From: Flavobacteriales bacterium UBA5040
GTDB taxonomy: Bacteria > Bacteroidota > Bacteroidia > Flavobacteriales > Weeksellaceae
Direction of reading: 5' to 3'
Assembly: GCA_002415135.1 (NCBI GenBank)
Contig: DIBY01000023.1
Coordinates: 124,001-188,000 of the forward strand
Length of the DNA: 64,000 bases
The notes under the pieces are model-generated. The model saw nothing but the letters and a program-made list of their open reading frames with translations, did no database searches and had not been told where the DNA came from. Made by a program: the position numbers and the translations under genes. The first letter of the stretch is position 1. Each line of letters opens with the position of its first letter. This document shows, piece after piece, positions 1 to 8,425 of the stretch.

Positions 1-1191
1 CAACATTGCACCAATTCTGAGGACAATAACTTGCTGAAGAATGATTCCCAGCGCAAAAACCAAAAAGGCTGCGATGAAAATTCTGAATTGCCAGATCGTG
101 ATTTTTTCGCTGTATAAATCTTTTGGCAACGGAACTTTTACTTTTCCGGAAAGATTTTTATAATGATCATTCCAAATAATGAAAGGAAGCGTTTTAAAAG
201 TTTTTCCTAAAATAATACTGGTAATCCAACCCATAAACAGAAGAGTTCCGTAAAGCATCGTCCAGCGATAACCACTGCTAAAATAGACCGCTGGTAAAAG
301 CAAGATGGAAAGTACCAATGCTAGAAATGAAAGGAAAGCGTGCTTCATCAACAACTCTACTCTTTTTCGTAGACGGTTTTTGAACGTATCATATAAATAA
401 AGCAACCAAAATACAACTCCGATTAAAACAATCGCGGTGTAAATTAAAACTCTGGAACTCACTCCAATAAAATATCCATCTGCGAGGAAAAGAACCAATC
501 CAACATTTTGAAAAATAAAAGCCCATTTCAACAAATAATCTTTACTCGATTTCCCCAATAAAAACATGGGAACTAATTTGGTGCTTACGCCAGTAATCAA
601 TTGCAGGAACCAACCCGCAAAACCAGCGTGAGCGTGAAGTTTTAATATTTCTAAATGATTTTGTTTAAAGAATGGAAACTTTAAATTAATGGCCAATAAT
701 AAACCAACAATTACGGTAAACAAAAGCCAGATTGCAGAACTCGTTAAAAAGAGTTTTTGCATAGAATATTTCTTACATATCCTACTGGTTTTTAAAACAT
801 TAAACAAATAAAGACTTGCTGAAATTACAATTAACGATCCGCCAGCAATCATCAACCAACCCACTGTTAAATTCCAGAAATTGGTGGTGAGTAAAATCAT
901 TCCTAAAGTCAAAGTGTACCAAACAAATGACGCCATTTTTTCGCTGTACAGATCCTGTTCGCAAATGACCGGCAATAACTGATGTGCCGCCCCGAAAATA
1001 ATCATCGTTCCCCAACCTAAAGCTGCGACGTGAACCATGGCCAATAAATGCGGCGTAAAATAATGACGCGTAAATGATTCTGGGCTGAAAACCATCAGCA
1101 CGCACAGCACAAAAAACATCACTGCTCCTGTTGCATAAAACGGAAGAACAGCGCTGTTTCCTGGGGCTTTTCCTATATTAACCTGTGCCAT
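1..1191 (-). CDS. Heme-copper oxidase subunit I-like / NnrS-like membrane protein (C-terminus cut by window edge)
   Basis: The reading frame is open from an ATG at 1191 to the window edge, so 397 residues are visible and the end is missing. The protein is almost entirely hydrophobic helices. A histidine-rich stretch at about residues 43-75 (H43, H48, H54, H70, with GWGT between) and a HAH motif at residues 186-188 resemble the heme-binding helices of heme-copper oxidase subunit I and NnrS-type proteins. No canonical copper-site motif was recognised in the visible part. The start abuts the stop of the DUF1858/DUF2249 gene with no spacer, so the two are probably translationally coupled. Its place behind an Rrf2 regulator and a hemerythrin protein suggests a role in nitric oxide or respiratory stress. 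That role is inferred; the family assignment is moderate. Confidence 0.6.
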   Translation of the reverse strand, partial: MAQVNIGKAPGNSAVLPFYATGAVMFFVLCVLMVFSPESFTRHYFTPHLLAMVHVAALGWGTMIIFGAAHQLLPVICEQDLYSEKMASFVWYTLTLGMILLTTNFWNLTVGWLMIAGGSLIVISASLYLFNVLKTSRICKKYSMQKLFLTSSAIWLLFTVIVGLLLAINLKFPFFKQNHLEILKLHAHAGFAGWFLQLITGVSTKLVPMFLLGKSSKDYLLKWAFIFQNVGLVLFLADGYFIGVSSRVLIYTAIVLIGVVFWLLYLYDTFKNRLRKRVELLMKHAFLSFLALVLSILLLPAVYFSSGYRWTMLYGTLLFMGWITSIILGKTFKTLPFIIWNDHYKNLSGKVKVPLPKDLYSEKITIWQFRIFIAAFLVFALGIILQQVIVLRIGAML

Positions 1192-2025
1192 TTATTTTTT
1201 AAAGATGAGCATTTTTACATTTCCTTCTTCCCTGTTATTGATGTGAACTTCGTAATTTTTATCTGCCAGTTCTTCCAGTAAAAAAACCGGAACTCTTTTG
1301 TGATTGATGTACAAAGCATTTCCAGCTGGAAGATTCTGTAATTCTGAAAGAATCATTTCCATTGGTCCCGGCATTTCGAGTTCTCGAACATCTATTTCTT
1401 TGATTTGTTCTTTGGTAAATTGACTGCAAATTGTGGTAAAACTTTCAACATCATCCATCTGTAGTTTTTCGTCAGCAGTTGCGGAAGAATGTTTCTCTTC
1501 TTTTTCTTTTTTCAAAAAATAAGTATTGAATTCTTTATCGTTAATCGTTTCAACAAAAGTAGCTTCAGCCTTCTCCTGTTTCAAAAGATGAATTAAAGGT
1601 GTCGGTACAAAATTATTAATGATGCAAAGAATTTTCCCTGGTTCAGTTGTTTTGAATCGTCCCAGAATTTCCTTCAAAGGATCTGCGCCATTATCAATAA
1701 TTGGCCGCACATCATAAAAGTAAATATCGGCTTTATTTGCTTCTTGTAACCAAGTTGGTTTCGCTTCTGAAACCTTCTCTTCCTTAGTTGAAGCTTCTTC
1801 TTCGAATGTAAATCCAAGTGGAAGGAGAACCCGCTTGAATTCTTCAACGGTTGTTCCTCCCATTTTCGCAGCTTCTCCAATCGTGACCCTGGAAGCCATG
1901 ATTTTTCTTAAGATCGGATTTTTCAGTTTCTCCAGCGGTTTCGCCAAAGAAGCAATCGCTTCTACGCTTTTCGAATTGTATTTAATCAATTCTGAAATTT
2001 TCGTTTTGGCCGTTATCATTTCCAT
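1192..2025 (-). CDS. DUF1858 / DUF2249 domain protein
   Basis: This is a 277-residue soluble protein. Residues about 5-75 look like DUF1858, a small helical domain found with hemerythrin and Fe-S repair proteins. Two DUF2249-like alpha/beta domains follow, at about 97-165 (motif YFYDVRP) and 205-277 (motif IDVRELEMPGP), joined by a charged linker. DUF2249 has a TusA-like fold with unknown chemistry. The gene is third in a minus-strand run: Rrf2 regulator, DUF2249-hemerythrin, this gene, oxidase-like protein. A start at M1 (2025) or M3 is possible, since both are ATG. A 10-bp inverted repeat lies in the 88-base gap upstream. The domain calls come from recognisable motifs; the function in nitrosative stress is inferred from neighbours only. 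Confidence 0.68.
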   Translation of the reverse strand: MEMITAKTKISELIKYNSKSVEAIASLAKPLEKLKNPILRKIMASRVTIGEAAKMGGTTVEEFKRVLLPLGFTFEEEASTKEEKVSEAKPTWLQEANKADIYFYDVRPIIDNGADPLKEILGRFKTTEPGKILCIINNFVPTPLIHLLKQEKAEATFVETINDKEFNTYFLKKEKEEKHSSATADEKLQMDDVESFTTICSQFTKEQIKEIDVRELEMPGPMEMILSELQNLPAGNALYINHKRVPVFLLEELADKNYEVHINNREEGNVKMLIFKK

Positions 2026-2057
2026 GTTCCTTATTTCATCAATATTTTAAAGAGAAA

Positions 2058-2106
2058 AACTGCAGACTTTCCTCTAATTTCAAATTTAAACACATTGTCT
2101 GCAGTT
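2058..2106. repeat. Perfect 10-bp inverted repeat in intercistronic gap
   Basis: AACTGCAGAC (2058-2067) and GTCTGCAGTT (2097-2106) are exact inverse complements separated by 29 bases. They fill the gap between the hemerythrin gene and the DUF1858/DUF2249 gene. No T-run follows on the minus strand, so it is not a typical terminator. It could be an RNA-processing or mRNA-stability hairpin, or a regulator site. Confidence 0.6.
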
Positions 2107-2113
2107 ATTTCTT

Positions 2114-3274
2114 TTAATTTAATTTTGCTAATTCTGCATCCAAAAGAATTGCTTTCGGGAACAGAACATCATTTTCCAGCTTTACGTGAGTTTCTAAATC
2201 AGTTTCAAATTCTTTTATTTTTTGGAAAAGATATTGATAGGAGCTACAAGCGTCTGCGGGAAGCGTATAGTCATTTGTTAGCGTTCTGAAGAATGACAAA
2301 TCTGCCGCTGCGATCTCGTGGTCTTTTCTGAGCAGATTAATTGGTTCTTCGAGAGAGCCAATTTTATAAGTGATTTCTGTGTCAGCATTTCTTTTCTTCG
2401 CTATGATCTGCTTAATTATTGGGAATAAAACTTCTTCCTCTCTTACGGTATTATCCAGCAAATCCTGTAGGAAATGATACATTAATGTTGAAAGTCGGTT
2501 TAATTCGGCATGACTGTCACCGTGATGTTCGGCAACTTTTATAGCTAAATCATTCAGATTCTCTGCTTGATCTTTAATATACTGGTGATGCGTATTCACA
2601 ATATAATCGATCAGGAAATCGAGGTCCCATTTATCAGCAGCATAGGTTGCCGTTTTTGCTACTTTCCCCGCATTTGGATCGTCTGCTAAATTATATTTTT
2701 CAGTACTGCAATTAAACTGAACGCCTTTGTCTTTCAACATTTCGGCCTTTTTAATATCTTTGATAGAGATTGCACCTGGAAGTTCTTCACCTGTTTTATT
2801 GGTAGGATTTTTAGCAATTTGAACTTCAAATAACTCTGGACCTTTTAACAGATATTCCCAGGTGAAAATATCGCCCCGTTCTGCAATCAATTCGTAGTAC
2901 AATGGTTTCGGATCGTGGTCATTCTCAATAATGAAACTCTCTCCCGGTTGTAAAGCATCAAAATATTTAAAAATAGTAGGATGTTTAAACTTCGGTTCGA
3001 TCGCTGTTACATTTAATCTTTCAACCTCTTTTTGCGCTTCTAAAGGATTTTTACAAATTTTCACAATAAACCATTCCGGACCTTTTTCCAAATATTCCCA
3101 AGTGAAAATATTTCCGCGTTCACCAATCAATTCATAATACAATGGTTTTGGATCATGGTCGTTCTCAATAACGAATTCTTCGCCAGGTTGCAAAGCGTCA
3201 AAATATTTAAAAATAGTAGGATGTTTCATCCGAGGTTCTAATTTGGTCACATCCAAAGTTTCTATTGTCGCCAT
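2114..3274 (-). CDS. DUF2249 x2 - RIC-like di-iron hemerythrin fusion protein
   Basis: This 386-residue protein has three parts. Residues 9-79 and 89-159 are two nearly identical DUF2249 units with a period of exactly 80 residues. Residues about 165-215 resemble the ScdA N-terminal domain, but the usual CC pair is N188-C189. Residues 216-386 are a hemerythrin-like four-helix bundle of the RIC (YtfE/ScdA) type, which repairs iron-sulfur clusters damaged by nitric oxide or oxidants. Aligned by eye to E. coli YtfE, five of six iron ligands are kept (H229, E279, H319, H363, E367). The helix-B histidine is replaced by N275. It sits 64 bases downstream of an Rrf2 regulator and is probably controlled by it. 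A classical RIC activity is therefore uncertain. Confidence 0.75.
   Translation of the reverse strand: MATIETLDVTKLEPRMKHPTIFKYFDALQPGEEFVIENDHDPKPLYYELIGERGNIFTWEYLEKGPEWFIVKICKNPLEAQKEVERLNVTAIEPKFKHPTIFKYFDALQPGESFIIENDHDPKPLYYELIAERGDIFTWEYLLKGPELFEVQIAKNPTNKTGEELPGAISIKDIKKAEMLKDKGVQFNCSTEKYNLADDPNAGKVAKTATYAADKWDLDFLIDYIVNTHHQYIKDQAENLNDLAIKVAEHHGDSHAELNRLSTLMYHFLQDLLDNTVREEEVLFPIIKQIIAKKRNADTEITYKIGSLEEPINLLRKDHEIAAADLSFFRTLTNDYTLPADACSSYQYLFQKIKEFETDLETHVKLENDVLFPKAILLDAELAKLN
2798..3250 (-). repeat. Tandem in-gene duplication of a DUF2249 unit (period 240 bp)
   Basis: Codons 9-79 (3250-3038) and 89-159 (3010-2798) encode nearly identical DUF2249 units, sharing for example HPTIFKYFDALQPGE and NDHDPKPLYYELI. 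DNA identity is also high, but synonymous differences are visible, so the duplication is not brand new. Confidence 0.85.
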
Positions 3275-3338
3275 TTTTAATAAGTTTTTTAATTAAATAA
3301 GTAGTGCTGTTTTATTAAATCTATTTTCAAAGAATAAA

Positions 3339-3773
3339 TTATTCTCTTCTTAATTGTAATTTCTCCACCGAGTTTTCTGTTCTAAATTGGCTTAAAGTAG
3401 TTTTGCCATAAATCTCATGCAATTGATCTCTTGCTTCCTTATAAGTGTTATGAATCGGGCAAGGATTTGTTTCAGAACAGAACGCCAAACCAAGTCCACA
3501 ACCTTGAAACATTTTATTACCATCTATCGCGGTAATGATATCAGCCAGCGAATGTTTCGCTTCGTCATCGGAAATATAAAAGCCACCGTATCGCCCTTTT
3601 GAGGATTGTAGAAATCCCTGTTTGCTTAGTCCTTGCAGAATTTTTCCGATAAAGATTTCGGGTGAGTTAATTTTCCCTGCTATTTCTTTAATGTTGATCA
3701 TACTCCCATCGCGAGACTGCTGTGCGATATAGATCATCGCTCTTAAGGCATATTCACAGGTTTTTGATAACAT
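3339..3773 (-). CDS. Rrf2 family transcriptional regulator, probable Fe-S (NsrR/IscR-like) sensor
   Basis: This 144-residue winged-helix protein starts MLSKTCEYALRAMIYIA, as Rrf2 members do, and has a recognition helix near residues 40-60. Three cysteines, C92, C99 and C105, match the spacing of the cluster ligands in NsrR and IscR, so it probably senses nitric oxide or Fe-S status. It heads a minus-strand run of a hemerythrin protein, a DUF2249 protein and an oxidase-like membrane protein, which fits a nitrosative-stress regulon. A -7 box (TATCTTTG) lies 20 bases upstream of the ATG, with two palindromes over and behind it, so autoregulation is likely. The exact paralogue (NsrR, IscR or other) cannot be decided from sequence alone. 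Confidence 0.85.
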   Translation of the reverse strand: MLSKTCEYALRAMIYIAQQSRDGSMINIKEIAGKINSPEIFIGKILQGLSKQGFLQSSKGRYGGFYISDDEAKHSLADIITAIDGNKMFQGCGLGLAFCSETNPCPIHNTYKEARDQLHEIYGKTTLSQFRTENSVEKLQLRRE

Positions 3774-3793
3774 ATTATTTGATTTCGATAAGA

Positions 3794-3801
3794 CAAAGAT
3801 A
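3794..3801 (-). promoter_or_regulatory. -7 promoter box of the Rrf2 regulator
   Basis: The minus strand reads TATCTTTG, a match to the Bacteroidota TAnnTTTG element, 20 bases upstream of the ATG at 3773. No clear -33 TTTG is visible, which fits a repressor- or activator-controlled promoter. Confidence 0.6.
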
Positions 3802-3831
3802 TAAAATATTTTTATATCGGACTAATTAGTC
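3798..3831. promoter_or_regulatory. Double palindrome, probable Rrf2 operator
   Basis: GATATAAA (3798-3805) and TTTATATC (3811-3818) form a perfect inverted repeat around ATATT. Directly behind it GACTAATTAGTC (3820-3831) is a perfect 12-bp palindrome. The first overlaps the -7 box and the second falls in the spacer upstream. AT-rich dyads of this size are typical Rrf2 targets. Binding is inferred. Confidence 0.55.
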
Positions 3832-3946
3832 TTATTTAAATTCATAAAAATTTACACTTGGAATTACAGAACAATTAATCAATGTTGTCAGCGACTTTTA
3901 GTTCAAGAAAGATGAGCATTAAGATTCAAGAAGTCATCAGTTTAAA

Positions 3947-3979
3947 ATAAAAAAATCCGCCTCTTTGCAGAGACGGATT
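3947..3979 (-). terminator. Rho-independent terminator after the DUF5689 gene
   Basis: Arms 3954-3964 and 3969-3979 pair (AATCCGCCTCT with AGAGACGGATT, one mismatch), followed on the minus strand by a T-run. Confidence 0.8.
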
Positions 3980-4001
3980 GATATTTATGAGAAATTAAAT
4001 C

Positions 4002-5360
4002 TTAGAAGATATTAACCTCATCTAATTGCATTACGGTAGAAACACCTACACCGCCAGTAGAATTTGAATTATATTCGAAAATAATAAATCCATTTCCTGT
4101 ACCTGCGTAAGAACCAATACCACTTGCGCGGAAAGCGCTTTCATAGTTTGATGGACCAACTGGACCACCGTTTCCTTTAGAAATATCAAACTGTGAAGTG
4201 ATATCGTTTAAAGTAGCTGCAGTTGGATTTGCAGGGTCATAGTTAGAAGACCAATATACTTTTAAAACCTCACCGTTATAATAACCAGCATTTGTTTTGA
4301 ATGAAAGTTTTGTTTTTTTGCTGAAATCAACAGGCATCGCAAAATGAGTTTTTACAAGACCCATATTCAAACCTGAAATTTGAAGATACTTATTGTTGTT
4401 ATAAGTTTGAACAAACCATTTTCTGCTTCCAATCAATGAAGTATTATAGTATTTTGGTAAGAAGTTATCAGTCCCCTGAGCAAAAGATTCGAAAGTTTCG
4501 ATCTCGATGGTCATTCTAGGATTATTAAAGCGCACGTCATTTAATCCTCTGATCAACATCTGATAATCTGCATTATATCTGCTTACAACAAAGGTAATAT
4601 CTCCACTTCCGGTTGGCAATAATGTAGAACCATAAGCTGAAAATCCTGAGTTTCTTAAGGCTGCTGAACTTCCAGAGATATCTTCGATTGTTCTGCTTGT
4701 ATCAACTCCTGCTCCTGCTAAATAATCAACATAAGTTTTGTTAACAGGCGTAATTTCTGAAGTTCCAAATTGAACATTCGGTACGGTTACCAAAGTGTTG
4801 ATATAGTTTTGCTGTTTCGCTGCTGCTAAACTTGACACTGGTGTCGGAACCATTGTTGCGATATCCATTAAGTTTCCATTACACACGGCAGAAATATATC
4901 TGGTGAATAAAACTCCTGGAATTCTTCCGATTGCAAAAGTAGGATCTACAGAACCGATTTTTACCGTCCCACGATCTAAACCTAAACGCAAACCTTTAGC
5001 ATTAATTCTAATGTGAGTTCCTACTGGGAAATCAGCGTAGTTACTTGCTCTGTCGACCTCCATTTGCAAACCTGCAGTTGGATTTTCTGGTTTATCCTGA
5101 AAAGAAATTGTTTTGTAGAAGTTACCGTTCTCATCAGAAGAAACGATATATCCATCAAAAATTTTATCTTCAGTAATCAAAACGAAACCTGATGCTGGCG
5201 CTAACGCTTTAAAATCAGCCATGGAAATGTTAGGAGCATCAAATTTATTGTTGCAATTAATTGGCGGCGTATCCCAATCATCTTTATTCACACAAGAGCT
5301 TACTGTAAGTGCCGAAATAGCAAGTACAAAAGCGGTTTTAAAATATTGTTTGAAATTCAT
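4002..5360 (-). CDS. DUF5689 domain lipoprotein
   Basis: This 452-residue protein starts with a lipoprotein signal peptide whose lipobox is TVSSC, with C23 as the lipidated cysteine. The middle, about residues 40-280, resembles DUF5689, a beta-rich domain seen in secreted flavobacterial lipoproteins. The last 170 residues look like a jelly-roll domain of the choice-of-anchor J type. The gene follows the TonB-dependent receptor gene by 30 bases on the same strand and ends at a strong terminator, so the pair is probably one operon. It is probably the surface partner of the receptor. The adjacent divergent nuclease gene suggests that nucleic acid or phosphate-containing substrates are the target, which is an inference. 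Confidence 0.75.
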   Translation of the reverse strand: MNFKQYFKTAFVLAISALTVSSCVNKDDWDTPPINCNNKFDAPNISMADFKALAPASGFVLITEDKIFDGYIVSSDENGNFYKTISFQDKPENPTAGLQMEVDRASNYADFPVGTHIRINAKGLRLGLDRGTVKIGSVDPTFAIGRIPGVLFTRYISAVCNGNLMDIATMVPTPVSSLAAAKQQNYINTLVTVPNVQFGTSEITPVNKTYVDYLAGAGVDTSRTIEDISGSSAALRNSGFSAYGSTLLPTGSGDITFVVSRYNADYQMLIRGLNDVRFNNPRMTIEIETFESFAQGTDNFLPKYYNTSLIGSRKWFVQTYNNNKYLQISGLNMGLVKTHFAMPVDFSKKTKLSFKTNAGYYNGEVLKVYWSSNYDPANPTAATLNDITSQFDISKGNGGPVGPSNYESAFRASGIGSYAGTGNGFIIFEYNSNSTGGVGVSTVMQLDEVNIF

Positions 5361-5390
5361 TTTATTGTTTTTTAAAATTCTGATTATTAA

Positions 5391-8255
5391 TTAAAATCTA
5401 ACTTGAAGGTTTACGAAATACGATCTTCCTTGAGTGTACCAGTATTTCGGTCCGAATAATGGGAATTCTCTCGAATTTTCCTCCACATATCCAGGGAATG
5501 TTACTCTTCTTGTTTGCTCGAAACCACCGGTAATATATTTAGTGTTGTCTAAAATATTATTAACTGATGCCGTAAGCAATACATAATAAGCTCCTAGTCT
5601 CCAAGATTTACCAACGTTGGCATTCAAGAAATAAGCAGAAGGAAGCTTAGTCGGTGCTAATACTCTTCTTAGTTCATTTTCATCAAGACCTGCATACGGA
5701 GTTCCTGTTACTGGATTCTGTATAAATCTTTCCGTTCTTAATAATGGTGATGGATCTAAGTAGTTGTCATCCAGATAATTCCAGTTGGCACCAAACCACC
5801 AGTATTTCGTAGAGTTATATCTGAAACCTAATGAATAACCTTGTTGTGGTGTTCCACCTTGTTTTGAATCGGTCAAATAAGCTTTACCTAAATCTTGGTA
5901 AGCTAGCCCATCGCCGAAAGTTCCGGCAGCGTCAGAAGCGAAATAAACATTCGGATCATTTCTGTACGTAAACTGACCATAACTTGCTAAACCTTGAACA
6001 GATAAAGTTGGTAAGATTTTAACATCAACCCCTAATTCACCACCCATGTTTCTTTTCTCAAGATTCGACATAATCTGCGTTACAAAAGCACTTTGTACAT
6101 TTGTAACCGTTCCGTCTTGTCCTGCTGAGCTTAACTGAATACCATCGGCAAAGAATCTCTGAACATTGGTATCATTTTGAGTGTCGATTAAATAACCAGT
6201 CAATCTCATTTTAAAGAATGGACTGTTGATCACATAACTTAAATCATTAGCATTAATAAGAGTCTTCTCAATATTTGGTGCCGTAGATCCGTTGACTCTT
6301 GGATTGATAAATAAATCTTCTAAGAAAGGCGCTTGTGAAAAGTAGGCTCCGTTGTAAACCAAGAAGTTTCTACCATTCATTTTATAGATCACCTGTCCTT
6401 TCAAACCGAAATTCCAGAAGTTTTGATCTCCACCTTTTCCGTAAGAATCTTTGTACAGATAATGATTATAATGTCCTTCTCTAAATGAAGTAGAATAACC
6501 TGCTAAACCTGAAACAAATACGTCAAATTTACCCGTTTCAAATTTCAAACCTGGGTTCACTTTCACTTCCTGTCTGGAGAAGCTGTAGTTGTAATTAATT
6601 TTATCTCCTACTCTTTTGGCAACGTTCTCTTCGCCTTCATTATAAAAACCACTTTTACCTGGTTGGTTCGTGGCAGCAAATGGATCTCTGTTTAACGCAA
6701 AATCAGCACCCAAAAGATCTTTTACTTCCCGGTATAATTCTGACTTATAATTTTCATAAGAAACATTTAATAAAAACTTAGAAGTATTATTAATGTCATA
6801 TACATAATGAGTTCCTACATTCCATATTTTATCATCACTTACATCAGCAACCTGGAAGTACAAAGCACGTTTGCCTGTTTCGCCGTAATAAGTTCCTGCA
6901 GGCTGATTCATATTTCTTCTGTACAACGCATCCCAGTTTATTTGAGTGTACGCGGGATCACCATTTTGCCATCCGGCCAAAGCATCTTGATATGCTTGCT
7001 GAGCCGTGGTTGCTGTTTCACCAGTTGGTACTGAAACAGAAGCATTAGGATCTAAAGAATCATAATAGCTTGGTAAATACCGGTAATAAGTAGGCGATGG
7101 ATTTTGAACACTTTGCCAATCTAATCTTGCAGATTTATCTTTTCCAAATTGGTAAGAAACCGCGGTACGAAGACTTGATTTCTCATTAATTTTCCAGAAA
7201 TCCTGAATTTGGAAAATCGGTTGGAAACCTGATCTTACTCTTTCACTTCTTTTCTCACCATTTTGCCAACCCCAATAAGAGTTATAATGCACGCCTCTGT
7301 AGTCGTACACCTCTTGCGTACTTGGACTGGAAGTAGATCTTCTATAAGGTGCAGCGAACGCATTTAAAGTCACGGTGTGAGCATCATTGAATTTCTTTTC
7401 AATTCCTAAGAAACCACCCCAAGCATCGTAAAAAGTTCCTTCCTGGATACCTTCTTGTGCCCATCTTCTCGCACCCATTGCAGTAAATGCCCAACCATTT
7501 TTATTCATACCTGAAGTATAACGCAGTGAGGCTCTGTTTCTGTAATTTCTGTTCGTTAATGAGTAAGTACCCTGGAATCCTTTTCTATATTCGCTGGCAT
7601 TGGTGTTTTTATAAATAACAGAACTGGCACCACCAAATGCATATTCAGATGGAGCATGGTTTGCAGAAGTTTCTGGATATCTAGTGATTTCATTCAAACC
7701 TCCCCAGTTACCAAAGTCAACGTTTCCGTTATCAGATTTCACCATAGAAACACCATTCATCATGGTTTCCCCGGATCTACCATCAATACCTCTTGGTCGG
7801 AACCAATAAGCACCCAAATCGTAGGCAGCAATTCTACTGAAAACGTCTTGCGACGATTGTAGTAAACCGATGGTTGTTCCTTGACTCGAGTTTTCTTCAT
7901 CACCATTACTTTCGATAATGGCCAGACCTTGATCTGCTCCTGTTACACTAGAATAAAGCGTAACAACGCCAAGATCCTTTCTCTTTTCATCATTCACATC
8001 GAACTCCATCACCTTGGTTTCGAAATTCGGTTTGGTAATGACAAGTTGGTAATGGCCTGTTTTAAGATCGACAAACTGGAAGTATCCAATCTTGTCTGCC
8101 TTTACATCATTACCAGATCCTTTTAAATCAATCTCTGCACTTTCCACTGCATTTCCGTTGGCATCTTTTAAGTAAGCATAAACCGTAGTTTGTGCAAAAT
8201 AAAACGATGCTGGAAGCAAGGTAAACAAAGAGATTAAAGATAATTTTTTAATCAT
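5391..8255 (-). CDS. TonB-dependent outer-membrane receptor with carboxypeptidase-like N-terminal domain
   Basis: This 954-residue protein has a Sec signal peptide (cleavage near residue 21, after YFA). Residues about 23-105 are a CarboxypepD-regulatory-like beta domain (DANGNAVESAEIDLKG). A plug domain follows, with AYWFRPRGIDGRSGETMMNG at about 147-168, then a 22-strand-type barrel that ends in an aromatic residue, VRF. It lacks a SusD partner next door and is instead followed by a DUF5689 lipoprotein. It imports an unknown substrate across the outer membrane using TonB/ExbBD. The 205-base divergent region shared with a secreted nuclease gene carries phased repeats that may control both directions. 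Substrate assignment is inference. Confidence 0.88.
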   Translation of the reverse strand: MIKKLSLISLFTLLPASFYFAQTTVYAYLKDANGNAVESAEIDLKGSGNDVKADKIGYFQFVDLKTGHYQLVITKPNFETKVMEFDVNDEKRKDLGVVTLYSSVTGADQGLAIIESNGDEENSSQGTTIGLLQSSQDVFSRIAAYDLGAYWFRPRGIDGRSGETMMNGVSMVKSDNGNVDFGNWGGLNEITRYPETSANHAPSEYAFGGASSVIYKNTNASEYRKGFQGTYSLTNRNYRNRASLRYTSGMNKNGWAFTAMGARRWAQEGIQEGTFYDAWGGFLGIEKKFNDAHTVTLNAFAAPYRRSTSSPSTQEVYDYRGVHYNSYWGWQNGEKRSERVRSGFQPIFQIQDFWKINEKSSLRTAVSYQFGKDKSARLDWQSVQNPSPTYYRYLPSYYDSLDPNASVSVPTGETATTAQQAYQDALAGWQNGDPAYTQINWDALYRRNMNQPAGTYYGETGKRALYFQVADVSDDKIWNVGTHYVYDINNTSKFLLNVSYENYKSELYREVKDLLGADFALNRDPFAATNQPGKSGFYNEGEENVAKRVGDKINYNYSFSRQEVKVNPGLKFETGKFDVFVSGLAGYSTSFREGHYNHYLYKDSYGKGGDQNFWNFGLKGQVIYKMNGRNFLVYNGAYFSQAPFLEDLFINPRVNGSTAPNIEKTLINANDLSYVINSPFFKMRLTGYLIDTQNDTNVQRFFADGIQLSSAGQDGTVTNVQSAFVTQIMSNLEKRNMGGELGVDVKILPTLSVQGLASYGQFTYRNDPNVYFASDAAGTFGDGLAYQDLGKAYLTDSKQGGTPQQGYSLGFRYNSTKYWWFGANWNYLDDNYLDPSPLLRTERFIQNPVTGTPYAGLDENELRRVLAPTKLPSAYFLNANVGKSWRLGAYYVLLTASVNNILDNTKYITGGFEQTRRVTFPGYVEENSREFPLFGPKYWYTQGRSYFVNLQVRF

Positions 8256-8311
8256 GTTGATAATTTATTTTTCGCTGTTTGAATTAAAAATCAATTCAGT
8301 AACTTAATTAG

Positions 8312-8351
8312 GACAAATTTAGACAAATTTATATTACTTTAGATAAATTTA
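8312..8351. promoter_or_regulatory. Phased 10-bp direct repeats (GACAAATTTA) in divergent promoter region
   Basis: GACAAATTTA occurs at 8312-8321 and 8322-8331, and as GATAAATTTA at 8342-8351. The intervening slot, 8332-8341 (TATTACTTTA), keeps the last four bases. The units are therefore on one face of the helix. Tandem repeats of 10-11 bp are the usual sites of OmpR/PhoB-type regulators. On the minus strand each unit reads TAAATTTGTC, which also contains a -7-like TAAATTTG for the receptor gene. Confidence 0.5.
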
Positions 8352-8425
8352 ACATATTACCAACGTCATACATGATAAATATTAGGAGATTAGAAAATTT
8401 AGTATTTTCAAAATAATATTTAAAC

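Noticed and set aside
8312..8351. CRISPR-like repeats
   Set aside because: The units are 10 bp, directly adjacent and few, with no spacers; this is a regulatory-site pattern.
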